DNA from: Pseudomonas graminis
GTDB taxonomy: Bacteria; Pseudomonadota; Gammaproteobacteria; Pseudomonadales; Pseudomonadaceae
Reading direction: 5' to 3'
Assembly (NCBI RefSeq): GCF_004364335.1
Contig: NZ_SOCR01000019.1
Location: 1 to 64,000, forward strand
Length of the DNA: 64,000 nt
Below the pieces are notes generated by a model. It did not search any database, was not told the origin of the DNA, and saw only the letters and a program-made list of their open reading frames with translations. Each line of letters opens with the position of its first letter. The first letter of the stretch is position 1. The translations under genes and the position numbers were made by a program. Positions 62,036 through 64,000 of this stretch are shown here, in pieces.

Positions 62036-62153
62036 AATTTATACAAAAGTTGTTACGATCGGCGCCCTCATAGCTTTTCGCCATGCGGACCGTCGCTTTT
62101 CAGGGGGCCGTGCCGCCGATCAGCACGCCTTCGTCCTCTCCAGGAAGCACCCG

Positions 62154-64000
62154 ATGCTACGTCCCGCCCTGCCAGCCTTGTCGGCACTCGTCGCCCTTGG
62201 TTTCTCCAGCCATTCCTTCGCAGTGCCGGTGCAGCAGGATTCGCCCGATCAGCCATCGGTCACATCGCCCGCTCCACCGGGCAGTGCCAGCGGCAACTCG
62301 GCGCCGGGTGCAGTGGCTTTGGAAGGCCTGAGCATCAACGCCGATTACGGCATCGCGGGGCAAGCGACCACGGAGAATTCAGGCTCTTACACAACGGGTT
62401 CCATGAACACGGCAACCAAGCTGCCGCTTTCCATTCGCGAGACGCCGCAGTCGGTGAGTGTGATCACTCGCCAGCGCATGGACGATCAGGGCATGAACGA
62501 CCTGAACGACGTGGTGAAATACGCGCCCGGCGTGACGTTGCACCGAACGGCGTCGGACCGTCAGGAGTTTCTGGCGCGCGGTTTCAAGATCGACAACATC
62601 ATGTACGACGGCCTGCCGAGCAGCATCAGCACCTACACCCAGGACGTGATTTCCGGCGCGGATCTGGCCATGTACGACCGCGTCGAAGTGGTGCGCGGTG
62701 CGACGGGACTCATGACTGGCGCGGGCAGCCCGGCAGCGACGCTGAACCTGGTGCGCAAGCGCCCAACCGCCGTGCCACAGGTGAGCGTGACCACCAGCGC
62801 CGGCAGTTGGGATCGATACCGCACCGAGGTCGATGCGTCGAACAAACTCAACGATGCTGGCACCGTTCGCGGCCGTGTCGTGGCGGCGTACGAAGACGAC
62901 AAAAGCTTCTCCGACATCCGCAAGAATCAGCGCCAGACCTTTTACGGCATCCTCGAAGCCGACCTGAACGACTCGACCACCTGGACCGTCGGCGCGTCCA
63001 GACAGCGTGACGACAACACTTCGGACTGGGGCGGTCTGCCCAGCGGTCCGAACGGCGAAGACCTGCACCTCAAGCGTTCGACCTTCCTCAGCAACGACTG
63101 GTCGTATTGGAACAAAGACAACATCATGTTCTTCACCGACGTCACGCACCGGTTCGACAACGGCTGGTCGACCAAGCTGGCGGGGCAGAAGATCTGGGCC
63201 GAAGCGGACACCTTCTCCAGCTACGTCGGCAACTACGATGGTCTGGGCTTTCAGCAATACCACGGCAAGTACCGCGACGACGATGACCAGACCAACCTTG
63301 ATGCGTCCCTCAGCGGGCCGTTCCAGATGTTCGGTCGCGAGCATGAACTGGTCGTGGGCGTGAGTCACCGGCAGGAGAAGTTTCACCAGTGGGGCGGCTG
63401 GACCGACGGCACGCCGATCGACCTCTACAACCCGACCCACTCAGTGACCAAACCTGACGTCGACACCAGCCTTTACGAAACCCGCAACGCCGCCACTGAA
63501 GAAGGCGTTTACGCCGTGGCGCGCCTGAACCCCATCGACCCGCTGCACGTCATCCTCGGCAGCCGCGTCAGCTGGTATGACTTCGACAACCGCGTCGGCA
63601 GTGGCGATTACAAGGTGGTCCGTGAAGTCACGCCGTACGCTGGCGTCATCTACGACCTGAACGACACCTACTCGGCCTACGCCAGTTACACCGAAATCTT
63701 CAAGCCGCAGACCGAGATGGACTCCTCGCGCTCGGTGCTCAAGCCGATGACCGGCAAGAACTACGAGATCGGCCTGAAGGGCGAATACTTCGACGGCGCG
63801 CTGAATGCATCGGTGGCGCTGTTTGAAATGGAGCAGGAGAACCGCGCGTCTCTGGTCCAGGACCAGAACTCCACCAATTGCCCGAGCTTTCCGGCTTCCA
63901 GCTGCTACGGCGCAGCGGGCAAGGTGCGCAGCCGCGGGATCGACACCGAACTGAGCGGCGCGCTGACGCCGGACTGGCAGTTCTCGGCGTCGTACACCTA
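62154..64000 (+). CDS. TonB-dependent siderophore receptor, 5' part
   Basis: The first 615 residues of an outer-membrane receptor, cut by the window edge. It has a signal peptide to about residue 23 (ALGFSSHSFAVP), an N-terminal extension, a TonB-box-like ALEGLSINA region, a plug domain (about 85-200: LPLSIRETPQSVSVITRQRM, GFKIDNIMYDGLP, VEVVRGATGLMTGAGSPAATLNLVRKRP) and the start of the beta-barrel. The plug pattern is that of ferric-siderophore receptors such as FpvA/FhuE. The N-terminal extension looks too short for a full STN signalling domain. AGGAA precedes the ATG. The siderophore cannot be named. Confidence 0.9.
   Translation, partial: MLRPALPALSALVALGFSSHSFAVPVQQDSPDQPSVTSPAPPGSASGNSAPGAVALEGLSINADYGIAGQATTENSGSYTTGSMNTATKLPLSIRETPQSVSVITRQRMDDQGMNDLNDVVKYAPGVTLHRTASDRQEFLARGFKIDNIMYDGLPSSISTYTQDVISGADLAMYDRVEVVRGATGLMTGAGSPAATLNLVRKRPTAVPQVSVTTSAGSWDRYRTEVDASNKLNDAGTVRGRVVAAYEDDKSFSDIRKNQRQTFYGILEADLNDSTTWTVGASRQRDDNTSDWGGLPSGPNGEDLHLKRSTFLSNDWSYWNKDNIMFFTDVTHRFDNGWSTKLAGQKIWAEADTFSSYVGNYDGLGFQQYHGKYRDDDDQTNLDASLSGPFQMFGREHELVVGVSHRQEKFHQWGGWTDGTPIDLYNPTHSVTKPDVDTSLYETRNAATEEGVYAVARLNPIDPLHVILGSRVSWYDFDNRVGSGDYKVVREVTPYAGVIYDLNDTYSAYASYTEIFKPQTEMDSSRSVLKPMTGKNYEIGLKGEYFDGALNASVALFEMEQENRASLVQDQNSTNCPSFPASSCYGAAGKVRSRGIDTELSGALTPDWQFSASYT

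Overview
The window is a chromosomal segment of a Pseudomonas species, probably of the fluorescens/syringae lineage rather than aeruginosa. Evidence: a nuo operon with a fused nuoCD, a monomeric NADP-type isocitrate dehydrogenase, the gene run serS-crcB-rarA-lolA-ftsK-aat-bpt-infA-clpA-clpS-cspD-idh-nudJ-mnmA-hflD-purB-aceA-nuoA-N that I recall as the PA2604-PA2666 neighbourhood of P. aeruginosa, and two families of inverted extragenic repeats typical of this genus. Most of the window is conserved core genome.

Layout. 1-1733: the 3' end of a 5S rRNA, then queD and a patatin-like lipase on the minus strand. 1897-7526: a plus-strand cluster of two PepSY proteins, a PhoP/BqsR-type regulator, its histidine kinase, a Cache chemoreceptor and an AI-2E-family permease. 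7527-8426: a non-coding nested inverted repeat of about 800 bp. 8427-23348: the 13-gene nuo operon (minus strand), with a Fur-box-like palindrome upstream. 23837-25162: aceA, preceded by two palindromes resembling RccR sites. 25798-34770: a minus-strand housekeeping block (secretin-N protein, GNAT, roxA, purB, hflD, mnmA, nudJ, idh). 35369-40591: cspD, then clpS, clpA, infA, bpt and aat, which together make up the bacterial N-degron pathway. 41042-48554: ftsK, lolA, rarA, crcB, serS and cysG on the plus strand. 48879-53149: a glutathionyl-hydroquinone reductase, a TrpD2-like protein, tusEBCD and a BAX-inhibitor-like membrane protein.

53320-58086 is the one clearly accessory region. A tRNA-Ser(UGA) is followed by a phage-type S24 repressor with matching operators, a DUF1654 gene behind a near-perfect SOS box, a Com-type zinc-finger gene overlapping a signal-less GH5 cellulase, and a lysis module (holin, broken small membrane protein, SleB hydrolase). 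The module lies between two copies of the sequence that follows the tRNA 3' end, and no integrase or phage structural gene is present. I read it as a phage-derived, DNA-damage-linked lysis cassette whose cargo is a cellulase, possibly translationally controlled by Com as Com controls mom in phage Mu. This is the best candidate for an undescribed system here.

58136-64000: a second chemoreceptor, an EamA-type exporter, two zinc-ribbon membrane paralogues (one frameshifted by a 16-nt tandem duplication) and the 5' part of a TonB-dependent siderophore receptor that runs off the end of the window.
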